This document shows positions 57,301 through 64,000 of a stretch of 64,000 bases of DNA, in pieces. This DNA is from Hippopus hippopus (taxonomy: Eukaryota; Mollusca; Bivalvia; Cardiida; Cardiidae). The stretch is taken from assembly GCA_946811185.2 (NCBI GenBank), contig OX328112.1, positions 12,549,215-12,613,214 on the forward strand. The letters are read 5' to 3'. A program made the position numbers and the translations under genes. Under the pieces are notes generated by a model. That model was not told the DNA's origin and ran no database searches. It saw only the letters and a program-made list of their open reading frames with translations. Each line of letters opens with the position of its first letter. Positions within the stretch are counted from its first letter, which is position 1.

Positions 57301-60300
57301 GTCAAGTTTGTAGTACAGTAAAAGATTTTACCCTTTGAGTACTAAGCCAAAGTTACATAATTTTTGTTGACAATGTAGATCAAGGTCAGACCGAACAGAG
57401 CATGCAGGGTAATCTTGATCTAAACTGTCAGCTTCTCTGTAACATCATATTATACTAGCCAAAGTAACCTTCCCATTGTTATGATTCAGCTATTTTACCT
57501 GTTGCAAAGGTCGCAACAATCCCAAGGTTTCACAACCTTGTGGAAGGAGACTGTTGAAAAAACATTGTTGGAATAGTAGAAAATGCTTCTAACAAGCACT
57601 TTTCTCCTTTTTCCACAATATTTTCTACCCTTATATGATAAATTTGATCATTTCAGCCTTATTTAAGTTGTCATCTGCAACTGCTGCCAGTTTGCATAAG
57701 TCTCTGATTTTGGAAATGTCCAGATTGGAAGCATTTGCAGACAATAAATTATATTTGACTCAGTTGCTAGAAATTTGTTTTTAAAACAGAAGAAAACATT
57801 GTTGGAAAAGGAGGAAATTATGATTACCAGCATTTTCTCCTTTTTCCACATTGATATTAAAAGCCTTTTTCCTCAGGGTTGTTTTAAAACTCAGGATGCT
57901 GTGGTAAAGAGTTAACTCTTTACTAAACCACAAAATTTTGGACTGGTCCGAATTGAAAGCATTTGCAGACGACAAAATAGATGTGACTCAAATACTGAAA
58001 TTTGTTTTTGGAAGGGTAGAAAACATTGTGGGAAAAGGAGAAAATGCTGGTTACCAGCATTTTCTTCTTTTCCCATAATGTTTTCAAAAGGCTTCTTTCT
58101 CAGGGTCGGGACTGTGTGTTAAAGAGATAACTCAGTGCTCAAAGGGTTAAGTACACCATTTCTGTTTTATTTTTTAAGGGAAAAGAGCTTGTGTGGGTTA
58201 TGATGATGGAAATATCAAAATTTGGGATTTAAAGTCAGGAAATGTGGAGCACACAATATCGGGTAAGCTGTCTGTGGAGGCCATATTTATATTCAGATTT
58301 CATGTGCATCCTCTCTAGATTTTATGTGAAAAGAAGTTTACATGCCATGAATCAAGGGAAAATCTGTCTTGCTTTTGTCTGCCTGAAACCAGGAGGCAAA
58401 CTTTCTTTCCGGCTATTTTTCCCCTCTCACCTCTGAAGCATGTGAGAAAGTAGTAAGTGACTTGGAAAGAAAGTTGTGTCAGTACTGGTATGAGAAAGCC
58501 AGAAAACACATGCATAGGTGCACTGACCGCTGTGAAATGACCTTAGGTGTAAAAAGGGCATTAAACTCCAATTCAATTCTGAATGTTATGGTGGATGGAT
58601 GACTGCCCCAAATTGGTATCAGTTCATCTTTCAACTTGTTACCTTTGGACAGCCTCTAATTGAAATCAGGGGGTCCATCATAGCTCAGTGGTAAAGTGTA
58701 GGATTCATAACCTGGAGGTCTCTAGTCTGAGCCTCACTGGAACCAATTGGTTTGTTGTGGGAGTGCCCTTCGGCAAAAACACTTCAGAGCCCTGGCTATG
58801 TACTGGTGAAACCAAGGACATACATGAATATGTGAACTGTTGCTGTGATATGACTGAAACTATGTTGAAAGTATTTTAACACTTTACCACACAATCCCGA
58901 GTTTTAACGACCCTTAGGAAAGTCTTTTGAAAACATTGTGGGGAAAGGAGAAAATGCTGGTAACCAGCATTTTCTCCTTTTTCCACAATGTTTTCTACAA
59001 CTTCATTGACAGATATCATCCTTTGAGCTGCATTTAATTTGTTGTCTGCAAATGCTGTCAGTTTGGTCAAGTCCAAAAATTGTCATTTGGTAAAGAGTTA
59101 AAACACCATTCAATCAATCAACCACTATATGAAATCAGTGCATACATCAATTTGCTACCATTCCAGAAATTTTGTCTCATACTGTAGAGGATTTTATATT
59201 TTGTTGAATTATCTTTTTTAATTGTTGTTATTCATGTTGATTTTTTGTTTTAATTCAGTAAGCTGTCTGTTTGAAATACAATGCAATTTAGTGCTGCAAC
59301 ACTGAATTGTATCTGAATATCAGAATCTTCAGTTTATAATGAAATGTTGATACAAGAACATAAAGATTCCTGTATTTGGCTCTTTTATCATGGATATGTA
59401 TCTCAAAAAACCTGAATTACAGGTCATAGATCTACTGTGATAGTCATGGACAGTCAGCCTGGCTCTAACCTCATTATATCTGGGTCTACAGACGTCACAG
59501 CTAAGGTTATCAACACTACAAATGGAAAGGTAATTCTGCCTCAACCCTTTACTTAACATTTCAAAGTTTTAACTAATGCGGAGGGGAAAGGTTTTTTGAT
59601 ACATTGTGTGAAAAGGAGAAAATGGTGGTAACCAGTATTTTTCCGTTTTTCCTGATATGTTTTTTACCCTTGAGAGAGCAATCTTATCAGTTTAGACACA
59701 TTTAACCCATTACCACACAATCCCTACTTTTGACGACCCTGAGAAAGAAGCCTTTGGAAAACATTGTGGAAAAATTCTAAAATGCTGGTAACCAGCATTT
59801 TCTCCTTTTCCCACAATGTTTTCTACCCTTCACAAAACAAATTTCAAATGTTCAGTCACTTTTATTTTGTCGTCTGCAAATGCTTTCAAATTAGACAAAC
59901 CTAAAATTTTGTCGTTTTGTAATGAGTTAATTTGTGTCAACAAACGCTTTGAATATGGACAAGTCAATATTTTTGTTCTTTGGTAAAGAGTTGATTTATT
60001 GATCAAACAAGCTGTGGTTTAAACATATTAATTTGTAACTATATAACAAAAGGATTTGGATGAAAGCAAAGTACAGGTTATAAAGTTCTTCTCCCAAGTA
60101 CAAATGGACCATACAATAAAATACAATAAACCTCAGAATAATAGACTCAGAGCACATGCACATACCCATGCCCAGACAGTGTGAAACTCTTGTGTAAGGT
60201 AAGAAAAACAGAGAGAGGGAGAGAGAGAGTGAGTGAGAGTGAGTGTGGAGGTTTGAGAGAGAATGGAGGTTTTATGAATTATCTAATCGAAGCTTTTGCT

Positions 60301-63201
60301 TACCTTTATATAAAAAGGAACTTGAATAAATAATTCTTGTTATCCAAAAAAAGTTAGAGTATTGTTCTCAAAAAGAAGTGCTCTTAAATCAATTACACAA
60401 GGGAAACATCACAGAGAATGAAGTAAAAAGTTTCTTGCATTTAGAGACAAAGGACATCAAAAAAAAAGCATACACACACAAACTTTGGTATTTCTTTAAC
60501 CATTTACCAAACAATCCCAAGTTTTAACCTTCCTTATCCTGAGAAGAAGAGCTTTTGCAAACATTGTAGGAAAAGGAGAAAATGCTGGTAACCAGCATTT
60601 CTCCATCTCCCACAATGTTTTCTACCCTTTCAAAGACAAGTCTTATCATTTGAGCCACATTTGATTTGTCATCTGCAAGTGCTTCCAATTTGGACAAGTG
60701 TAAAATTTTGTCTGGTTATGAGATAAAACAGATTTGTCAATCAACTCTTTTAGAGCCATACAAATAAAATTAGCCTTTTTCAATTGCTAAAATATTCAGT
60801 GTACTGAAATGCAGACCTCTGGTCTATCTCACTATATCCTGGGTCTGTCTCACAATATCTCGGGTCTTATCTCACAGTATCTCAGGTCTGTCTCACAATA
60901 CCTCAGGTCTGTCTCACAGTATCTCGGGTCTTATCTCACAGTATCTCTTATCTTATCTCACTGTATCTTGGATCTGTCCGACAGTTTCTCGGGTCTGTCT
61001 CATGATATCTTGGGCCTGTCTCATGATATCTCAGGCCCGTCTCATGATATCTCTAGGCCTGTTCCATGATATCTCAGACTGTCTCTAGATATTTCAGGGC
61101 TGTCTCATGATATCTCTAGGCCTGTTCCATGATATCTCATCCTGTCTCATGATATCTCAGGTCTTACCTCATATTTTGGGTCTGTCTCGGGATATCTCGG
61201 GTCTGTCTCACAGCATTTTGCCTTGTCTCACGATGTCTTGAGTCTGTCTTACGTCATCTCGGCTTGTCTCACGATGTCTAGGATCTGTCTGACAATATCT
61301 CAGGTCTGTCTCATGATACTTTGGGTCTATCTCACGATATCTTTTTAACTCTTTACCAAACGACAAAATTTCAGACTGATCCAAATTGAAAGCATTAGCA
61401 GACAGCAAAATAAAAGTGACTCAAAAATTGAAATCTGTTTTGGAAAGAGTAGAAAACATTGTGGGAAAAGGAGAAAATGCTGGTTACCAGCATTTTCTTC
61501 TTTTCCCACAATGTTTTAAAAAAGCTTCTTTCACAGAGTCGTGAAAACCAGGGATTGTTTGGTAAAGAGTTAAGTAACTCATACAGTATCTGTTTTAAAC
61601 TTATAACTAACTCATAAATCTTTACCAGGCACATTTTAGAAATTTCATATGAGTAAGCCTAAAATATTATCTGGTAAATTTATGGAAGTACTACATTGTT
61701 AGATTGTATTGTTCCCAAATAATAAAAAAAACAGAAATGCAATTTACCCTTAAGCATCAAATTTGTAGGTTATAAACTTTGGTTTGTTTGTCAGGTGGCA
61801 ATAAATAAAACTATTCATTACGCTTGGTTAAATATTTTCAGGTTTTATCAACATTAGATTGCTCCTCAAGTGACAGTGAACAGAATTCAGTGGAAGCTGT
61901 TGGCATTTCTCCAATGTAAATATAATTCTTTCCTACCCCAAAGTTCATATATTTATGTTGGAACTTACTGAGCTACTGCTCACTCTCCAACAATATCAGC
62001 TTTTAACTTTTACCACACAATCTCATGTATTAATGACCTAAAGGAAAAAGGCTTTTGAAACTATTAAGGGTAAAAGAGAAAATGCTGGTAACCACCATTT
62101 TCCCCTTCCCCCACAATGTTTTCTAACCCTTCAAAACTTCTCATCATTTGAGCCATATTCCATTTATTGTGCACAAATGCTTTTCATATGGATAAGTTTA
62201 GTTGTGTAGTCATAGTTCCAGATAGAGGGAGATATTTTGATTTCAAAATAGAAAGTATCGATTATTCTCCACTAAACCCTATGGTGTGGGTACTCATTAG
62301 AATCGTCTCATCGAGACGATTCTAATGAGTACCCACAACATAGGGTTTCAAGAAGAAATAATAGATTTAGAAAACCATCACTCCCTCTAATCTATAGCTC
62401 TGTGTAGTAAAAGATTAATTTACAAGACAACAAGTTTTGAGACAAAACAAAATTTACAGCATTTTTCAGTAGTCAAAATAGATAGGATTGTTTTTGAAAG
62501 GGTAGAAACATTGTGGAAAGAGGAGGTGAGAAATTACTGCTTACCAGTATTTTCTCCTTTTCCAAGAAAGTTTTTAGGATTGTTTTGTAAATGATTTGTG
62601 ACTGGTTATTACATTTTTTTCACCATAAGGTTTTTTTTCTGTATTTAATATCTTTTGTCATGACAAAAACAATGTGCTCAACTCTGTATCAGACAGCAAA
62701 GCTTTAGATTTTTTCAAATTGAGAGCATTTGCAGATGACAAATGTAGCTTAAATGTTGCAATTTGTCTTTAGGAGGGTAGAAAAGCTTTCAGCATTTTCT
62801 TTTTTTCCCAAAATGTTTTCCAAAGCATTTTTTAACACTGGGGATCATGTGTTAAAAAGTAAAATCTCTACAATACTTCACTATATAATTTTATTTTTCA
62901 CTCTTCCATACTGGAAGGCAACAATTTAAATGTGGATTAAAAAAAAACTGTATTTGTCTTTGACAGGGTAGAAAAACATTATGGAAATAGGGGAAAACAG
63001 TTTTAGATAGCATTATTTCCTTTTCAGTTGTGTTTTCAAAAGCAATGAAAACAGATATGAACAAGTCATTTTAATAGAGTTTCTTTTCTTTCTGGTTTTT
63101 TTTTTTGCAGACAAAATTTTGCAGCCACAGGCACTGTAGAGGGACTGCTGAGTGTGTGGGATTTAAACAATGAGACCTGTAGATTGAAATGTGAGCATGG
63201 G
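43111..63201 (+). CDS. AAMP: AAMP-like WD40 repeat protein, 5' nine exons
   Basis: Nine exons total 990 bp (330 codons) without a stop, all with GT-AG borders and matching phases. Residues 1-77 are acidic, as in vertebrate AAMP. Then come WD40 blades: [89 protein letters not shown] and [17 protein letters not shown]. The order and wording match vertebrate AAMP closely (for example [19 protein letters not shown]). AAMP is a cytosolic WD40 protein linked to cell migration and RhoA signalling. Its yeast counterpart Sqt1 is a chaperone for ribosomal protein uL16. About 100 residues, roughly two blades, should follow beyond the right edge. Introns are large and packed with hairpin MITEs; intron 1 alone is 7.65 kb. 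Confidence 0.95.
43835..43895. repeat. GATCAGACTGCAC hairpin element
   Basis: GATCAGACTGCACAAAGCAC faces AGAGTCTGATCTTTGATCA. Intron 1 of AAMP. Confidence 0.55.
43993..44026. mobile_element. 34-bp palindromic remnant of the CAGGGATC MITE
   Basis: CAGGGATCTTATATACA faces CATTTATACGATCCCTG. GATGCTC is repeated exactly on both sides (43,986-43,992 and 44,027-44,033). It lies in AAMP intron 1. Confidence 0.8.
44680..45560. repeat. Degenerate array, GGGGGCTAAATGTAT units
   Basis: The phrase AAAAGGGGGCTAAATGTATA, ATTTCATCATGGACCAATAA recurs at about 44,705, 45,190, 45,376, 45,437 and 45,510, with GAAACTTCAT phrases between. Related sequence lies at 51.4-51.9 kb. A (CT)n tract at 45,322-45,357 is included. 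Confidence 0.55.
45677..45722. repeat. End fragment of the CGTATTTTCCGG element
   Basis: GGGTGCGGCCTATACAGTGC and TATTGTCCAGTAAATACGG are the reverse of the left end of the 31.6-kb element, with CCGG decayed. Confidence 0.6.
45860..46300. other. CpG-richer intronic segment, unassigned
   Basis: This stretch has more CG dinucleotides than its surroundings and an open frame [20 protein letters not shown] on the plus strand. It could be a less methylated regulatory segment or a repeat fragment. No family or splice partner was recognised. Confidence 0.2.
47276..47471. repeat. TATACCCCC-type molluscan repeat nested in a MITE
   Basis: It begins TATACCCCCGCAAAACGAAT and ends CAGTGACAGCTCTAG, with GTCCGTCCGTTTGTCC inside. 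On its left is ...CAGCAATTTCTCTTTT and on its right TTCCCACAATG, the two parts of a CCCTTTACC hairpin, so it inserted into that MITE. A second copy is at 63.6 kb. Confidence 0.7.
47700..47775. repeat. GATCAGACTGCAC hairpin element, best copy
   Basis: GGACAGTGTAGATCCAAGAT and CAGACTGCACG face CGTTCTGTGCAGTCTGATC and TTGATCTACACTGTCC. Arms of about 30 bp. Confidence 0.75.
48275..48418. repeat. Foldback element
   Basis: TTTCAGTGAAAGATCGAAT and TTTATTTCATCT face AGATGAAATAAATTTTGAT and CTTTCACCGAAA across about 70 bp. Inner pairs around GATGATGATCATC are weaker. Confidence 0.65.
48797..49810 (+). repeat. 156-158 bp tandem array, six units
   Basis: GATGATAACTAGACAC begins units at 48,883, 49,041, 49,199, 49,355, 49,513 and 49,671. 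Each has TTGACCTAGGTTCGTCAAAT, GTAGATGATCC and GGTCAAAGGTCAAGGTCACA. The array is introduced by CCCCCTTCAACGAAGTGGGG and GTCGGTCGGTCCGTCCGTCC, typical of a dispersed molluscan repeat. It lies in AAMP intron 1. Confidence 0.9.
49811..50850. other. AAMP intron 1, no feature recognised
   Basis: No exon or repeat was assigned. A small perfect palindrome AATACACTAGTGTATT lies near 50,760. Confidence 0.35.
50859..50993 (+). CDS. AAMP: AAMP exon 2
   Basis: Acceptor TATTTGCAG, donor TCTG|GTGAGC, phases 1 and 1. Encodes the acidic linker [20 protein letters not shown] then DLVFTKHS leading into blade 1. Confidence 0.93.
51435..51905. repeat. Dispersed repeat with CTGTCTGTCTGTTTGTC
   Basis: It opens ATCATGCCCCTCTGAAGGTG and continues with GACGAAAATTGATGAAACTT, CATCATGGACCAATAACAAA and CAAAACACAATACCTCTGAT, shared with 45.5 kb. 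Confidence 0.55.
51935..52165. repeat. GAGCCATG-type MITE
   Basis: TTTGAGCCATGCGCTATGAC, AAAGGGGTCTAAATGCATCT, GCAAAAAATATTGACC, CATGATTCAGTATGTTG and GGAGATGCATTAACTCTTC in the family order. Confidence 0.65.
52188..52252. repeat. GATCAGACTGCAC hairpin element
   Basis: GGACAGTATAGATCAAGATC AGACTGCAC faces GTGCAGTCTGATC and GATCTACACTATCC. Confidence 0.75.
52632..52751 (+). CDS. AAMP: AAMP exon 3, WD blade 1
   Basis: Acceptor TCTAATTTCAG, donor ACAG|GTAAAA. Encodes [20 protein letters not shown] then [20 protein letters not shown]. Confidence 0.95.
52790..53035. repeat. Well-preserved CCCTTTACC MITE
   Basis: Left end TTAACTCTTTACCACTTAC; central GGGAAAAGGAGAAAATGCTG / GTAACCAGCATTTTCTCCTT is perfect over both arms; the right half (TTGTCTGCAAATGCTTTCGA) is then partly repeated downstream at 53,015-53,140. 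Confidence 0.8.
53505..53760. repeat. Molluscan repeat with GTCCGTCCGTCCATCC
   Basis: Left part TACGCCTGAAGGGTCATATT and right part AAGCCCCTTCGGGCATATAT are partly inverted (GAAGGG / CCCTTC). It lies in AAMP intron 3. Confidence 0.5.
54200..54475. repeat. GAGCCATG-type MITE, complete
   Basis: Left end TTTGAGCCATGCTCTGGC, right end CAGAGTGTGACTCATTTA. The interior has GATGCATGCTACCAAGC, the hairpin CTGCGCGGACTGCGCAG and GATGCATTAAGCTCCC. It ends only about 35 bp before AAMP exon 4. Confidence 0.75.
54512..54651 (+). CDS. AAMP: AAMP exon 4, WD blade 2
   Basis: Acceptor TTTTCGACATCAG, donor GCAGAG|GTAACA, phases 1 and 0. Encodes [38 protein letters not shown]. Confidence 0.95.
54763..54828. 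repeat. Perfect 31-bp-arm hairpin
   Basis: GAAAGTGACACAACTTCTGA, TTGGCTAAACC faces GGTTTAGCCAA, TCAGAAGTTGTGTTACTTTC across a 4-bp loop, with one mismatch. Weaker pairing continues outward (TTCAAGAAC / ATTCTTGAG). Confidence 0.85.
54895..55345. repeat. ~180-bp tandem repeat, 2.5 units
   Basis: GTGTCATCCTCAAA.TTGAGG, CAGTCAGTGGTATTTATGGA, AACAAAGTGTGTGT and TCTGTCTGT recur at about 54,900, 55,090 and 55,258. Confidence 0.65.
55440..55590 (-). repeat. Fragment of the 22.2-kb SINE, minus strand
   Basis: CAAGCCACTGGCTGCTTTC and GAGAGAGGAATGAATCCT are the reverse complement of the SINE body at 22.3-22.45 kb. Confidence 0.65.
55915..56035. repeat. GAGCCATG-type MITE end
   Basis: ATGGATCCATAGTCAAG, ATGGAGATACATTCAGCC and CACAGAGCATGGCTCATTTA: right half only, ending about 30 bp before AAMP exon 5. 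Confidence 0.55.
56066..56207 (+). CDS. AAMP: AAMP exon 5, WD blade 3
   Basis: Acceptor TTATGTTGCTAG, donor GACG|GTAAAG. Encodes [46 protein letters not shown] second acceptor (TTACAG) lies nine bases in; the upstream one is preferred because WLQWHP matches vertebrate WMEWHP. Confidence 0.93.
56348..56645 (+). repeat. tRNA-derived SINE, second copy
   Basis: The head (CCCCGTTAGCGTAGTTGG, A-box-like) has lost part of its B box (GTCGCTGGTTCAGCC). The body CCAATTTCTTTCCGAAGATTG and tail CTGAAATAATGTTGAAAACG, GCATTAAACACC, AATCAATCA match 22.2 kb. AAMP intron 5. Confidence 0.75.
58179..58262 (+). CDS. AAMP: AAMP exon 6, WD blade 4
   Basis: Acceptor TATTTTTTAAG, donor TCGG|GTAAGC. Encodes [20 protein letters not shown] then NVEHTIS, a complete WD signature (IWDLKSG). 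Confidence 0.95.
58390..58585 (+). repeat. 5'-truncated SINE
   Basis: CTTTCTTTCC, CCTCTCACCTCTGA, GTGACTTGGAAAGAAAGTTG, ATGCATAGGTGCACTGACCG and GGGCATTAAACTCC are the body of the 22.2-kb family without its head. Confidence 0.6.
58672..58882 (+). repeat. tRNA-derived SINE, different head
   Basis: TAGCTCAGTGGTAAAGTGTA (A box), GGATTCATAACCTGGAGG and a decayed B box (TAGTCTGAGCCTCA). The tail ATATGACTGAAACTATGTTG AAAG is shared with the other SINEs. The head matches the minus-strand SINE at 27.1 kb. Confidence 0.75.
59423..59529 (+). CDS. AAMP: AAMP exon 7, WD blade 5
   Basis: Acceptor CTGAATTACAG, donor AAAG|GTAATT, phases 1 and 0. Encodes [20 protein letters not shown] then [15 protein letters not shown]. 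Confidence 0.94.
60205..60265. repeat. (GA)n / GAGT simple repeat
   Basis: GAGAGAGGGAGAGAGAGAGT then GAGTGAGAGTGAGTG. Confidence 0.85.
60825..61345. repeat. ~22-bp minisatellite, about 24 units
   Basis: Units vary around GGTCTGTCTCACGATATCTC. The period drifts between about 20 and 24 bp. Each has an ATATC or GATATC core. The open frame [14 protein letters not shown] across it is produced by the repeat. It sits in AAMP intron 7 and abuts a CCCTTTACC MITE. Confidence 0.9.
61345..61575 (-). repeat. Well-preserved CCCTTTACC MITE, reverse orientation
   Basis: TTTAACTCTTTACCAAACG opens it and TTTGGTAAAGAGTTAA closes it. It lies immediately after the 22-bp minisatellite. Perfect terminal inversion over TTAACTCTTTACCAAAC makes this one of the best copies. 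Confidence 0.85.
61842..61915 (+). CDS. AAMP: AAMP exon 8
   Basis: Acceptor AATATTTTCAG, donor CCAAT|GTAAAT, phases 0 and 2. Encodes [20 protein letters not shown] then GISP. The Ser/Glu-rich stretch followed by NSVE matches vertebrate ESNSVESLG. Confidence 0.92.
62275..62347. repeat. Long perfect hairpin
   Basis: GTGGGTACTCATTAGAATC GTCTC faces GAGACGATTCTAATGAGTAC CCAC across one or a few bases, with ACCCTATG / CATAGGGT outside. It lies in AAMP intron 8. Confidence 0.85.
63111..63201 (+). CDS. AAMP: AAMP exon 9, WD blade 6; last in window
   Basis: Acceptor TTTTTTTTGCAG, donor TGGG|GTGAGT, phases 2 and 0. Encodes [20 protein letters not shown] then [10 protein letters not shown]. The next exon should begin near a residue run like SGIVQL and lies beyond 64,000. 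Confidence 0.93.
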
Positions 63202-63547
63202 GTGAGTATAGACAGTGATAACTCTTAACAGGACAATTCTGTGTCTGAATGAGAAACCTTTGGAAAATATTGTGAGAAAAGGAGGAAATGCTGGTAACCA
63301 GCACAGGCAGTGGTAACTTTTTACTGGACAGTTTCATATCTGAATAAGAAACCTTTTGAAAACATTGTGAGAAAAAGAGAAAATACTTGAAACCAGCATT
63401 TTCTCCTTTTCCCACCATGTTTCTTACCCTGTTGAAGACAAAACCCATCTTGGGGGCTACATTGTGTCATCTGCAAATGCTGTCAATATGGACAAGTCTG
63501 AAACTTTGTTGTTTGTGAAAGAATTTACCCATTGATACACAAATACA

Positions 63548-64000
63548 TATGAGCCATACTCTGTGAAAAGGGGGCTTATTATACCCCCACAAAACGAATG
63601 TTTTTGGGGGTACACTGGAATCAGCCTGTCTGTCCGTGTGTCCATCCGTGTGTCCATCTGTGTACAAAATACTAGTAATTTTGTGTCGCAAACTCATCCT
63701 ACAGTTTTCCTTCAATTGTATTGAAGCTTTGCATATATATTGATCATATATTGAAGATTTGCAAGACGCAGTTTTCAAGTGTCAACTCCTCCAGGTTGAG
63801 GAATTATCTCCCCTTGAACTTGACACTTTTTTTTGTCAAAGCGCTGGTGGGGGTATTAAGTCACATTCAGTGACAGCTCTAGTTGCATCTGCGAAAAGTA
63901 TTGACTCAGGTCAGCCTGCGCAGTCGGCGCAGGCTGACCTGGGCCGAAACTTTTCGCTATCTGTCAAGATTTCTGTATGTTAAAAACCAGTCTACCTCAT
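63548..64000. repeat. GAGCCATG-type MITE interrupted by TATACCCCC repeat
   Basis: The MITE starts ATGAGCCATACTCTGTGAAA, is broken after GGGGGCTTA, and resumes TGCATCTGCGAAAAGTATTG, followed by the hairpin CTGCGCAGTCGGCGCAG. Its far end (ACCAGTCTACCTCAT) reaches the window edge. The inserted repeat spans about 63,580-63,884. Confidence 0.7.
63580..63884. repeat. TATACCCCC-type molluscan repeat, second copy
   Basis: TATACCCCCACAAAACGAAT to CAGTGACAGCTCTAGT, with CTGTCTGTCCGTGTGTCC and GTCAAAGCGCTGGTGGGGG inside. It is longer than the copy at 47.3 kb, which has an internal deletion. Confidence 0.75.

Larger units (their letters stand above)
46590..63530. repeat. Cluster of ~25-28 CCCTTTACC hairpin MITEs
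   Basis: A ~220-bp element is repeated through AAMP introns. Ends are TTAACCCTTTACCA or its variant and TGGTAAAGAGTTAA. The centre is a near-perfect palindrome, GGGAAAAGGAGAAAATGCTG then GTAACCAGCATTTTCTCC. Hairpin centres lie near 46,680, 47,895, 48,075, 51,210, 52,405, 52,875, 53,260, 54,050, 55,845, 56,780, 57,590, 57,825, 58,050, 58,965, 59,630, 59,795, 60,590, 61,485, 62,095, 62,540 and 63,395, with partial ones near 47,200, 53,030, 53,945, 57,185, 62,800, 62,995 and 63,290. Both orientations occur: the flank with GACCCTGAG...AAAGCC marks one end and GTCTGCAAATGCTTTCAA the other. Many open frames reported from this DNA ([11 protein letters not shown] and similar) are simply this MITE. 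Confidence 0.85.

Noticed and set aside
60809..61069. Open frame [14 protein letters not shown] repeated
   Set aside because: Translation of the 22-bp minisatellite, not a gene.
51026..63448. Many small frames containing [14 protein letters not shown]
   Set aside because: All are translations of the CCCTTTACC hairpin MITE in one or other orientation.

Overview
The window looks like intron-rich, AT-rich nuclear DNA from a bivalve mollusc. There are split genes with GT-AG introns, long introns full of short hairpin transposons, tRNA-derived SINEs ending in AATC-type tails, and the '(G)TCCGTCC' repeats common in molluscan genomes. Dispersed hairpins with a CTGCGCAGTCCGCGCAG-type core suggest a heterodont bivalve, perhaps a dreissenid mussel. 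That last step rests on memory and is not proven by the window.

Two genes can be supported. On the minus strand (about 19.2 to 6.7 kb) three exons, all in phase 1, encode part of a large Roc-type (ROCO-like) GTPase: a P-loop exon, an exon with the switch II motif WDFAGQ, and an upstream exon that looks like a GTPase fold without its P-loop. Both ends of the gene are missing; a further phase-1 exon candidate lies at 34.4-34.7 kb. On the plus strand, nine exons from 43,111 to 63,201 give 330 codons of a WD40 protein that matches AAMP (the animal relative of yeast Sqt1). Its last propeller blades lie beyond the right edge.

The rest is mobile DNA. From 13.8 to 17.4 kb lies a decayed Ty3/Gypsy element with part of its gag duplicated in inverted orientation inside pol. 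At 26.1-26.9 kb is a frameshifted integrase relic. At 28.5-29.7 kb is a 1.2-kb inverted-repeat element with mirrored tandem arrays. At 31.6-32.4 kb is a short element with CCGTATTTTCCGG ends. AAMP introns carry roughly 25-28 copies of one hairpin MITE whose ends (TTAA plus CCCTTTACC) suggest a piggyBac-type origin.

The most interesting object is at 41,954-42,401. It reads as a miniature LTR retrotransposon: two ~157-160 bp direct terminal repeats, each with a TATA-like box and a 5S-rRNA-like segment, a possible primer-binding site, a purine tract and a 4-bp target duplication. This is the architecture of plant Cassandra elements. Also notable is a MITE family with CAGGGATC ends and 7-bp duplications that has shrunk to 34-36 bp palindromes still flanked by their target duplications. 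A six-copy 156-158 bp array in AAMP intron 1 carries nuclear-receptor-type motifs.
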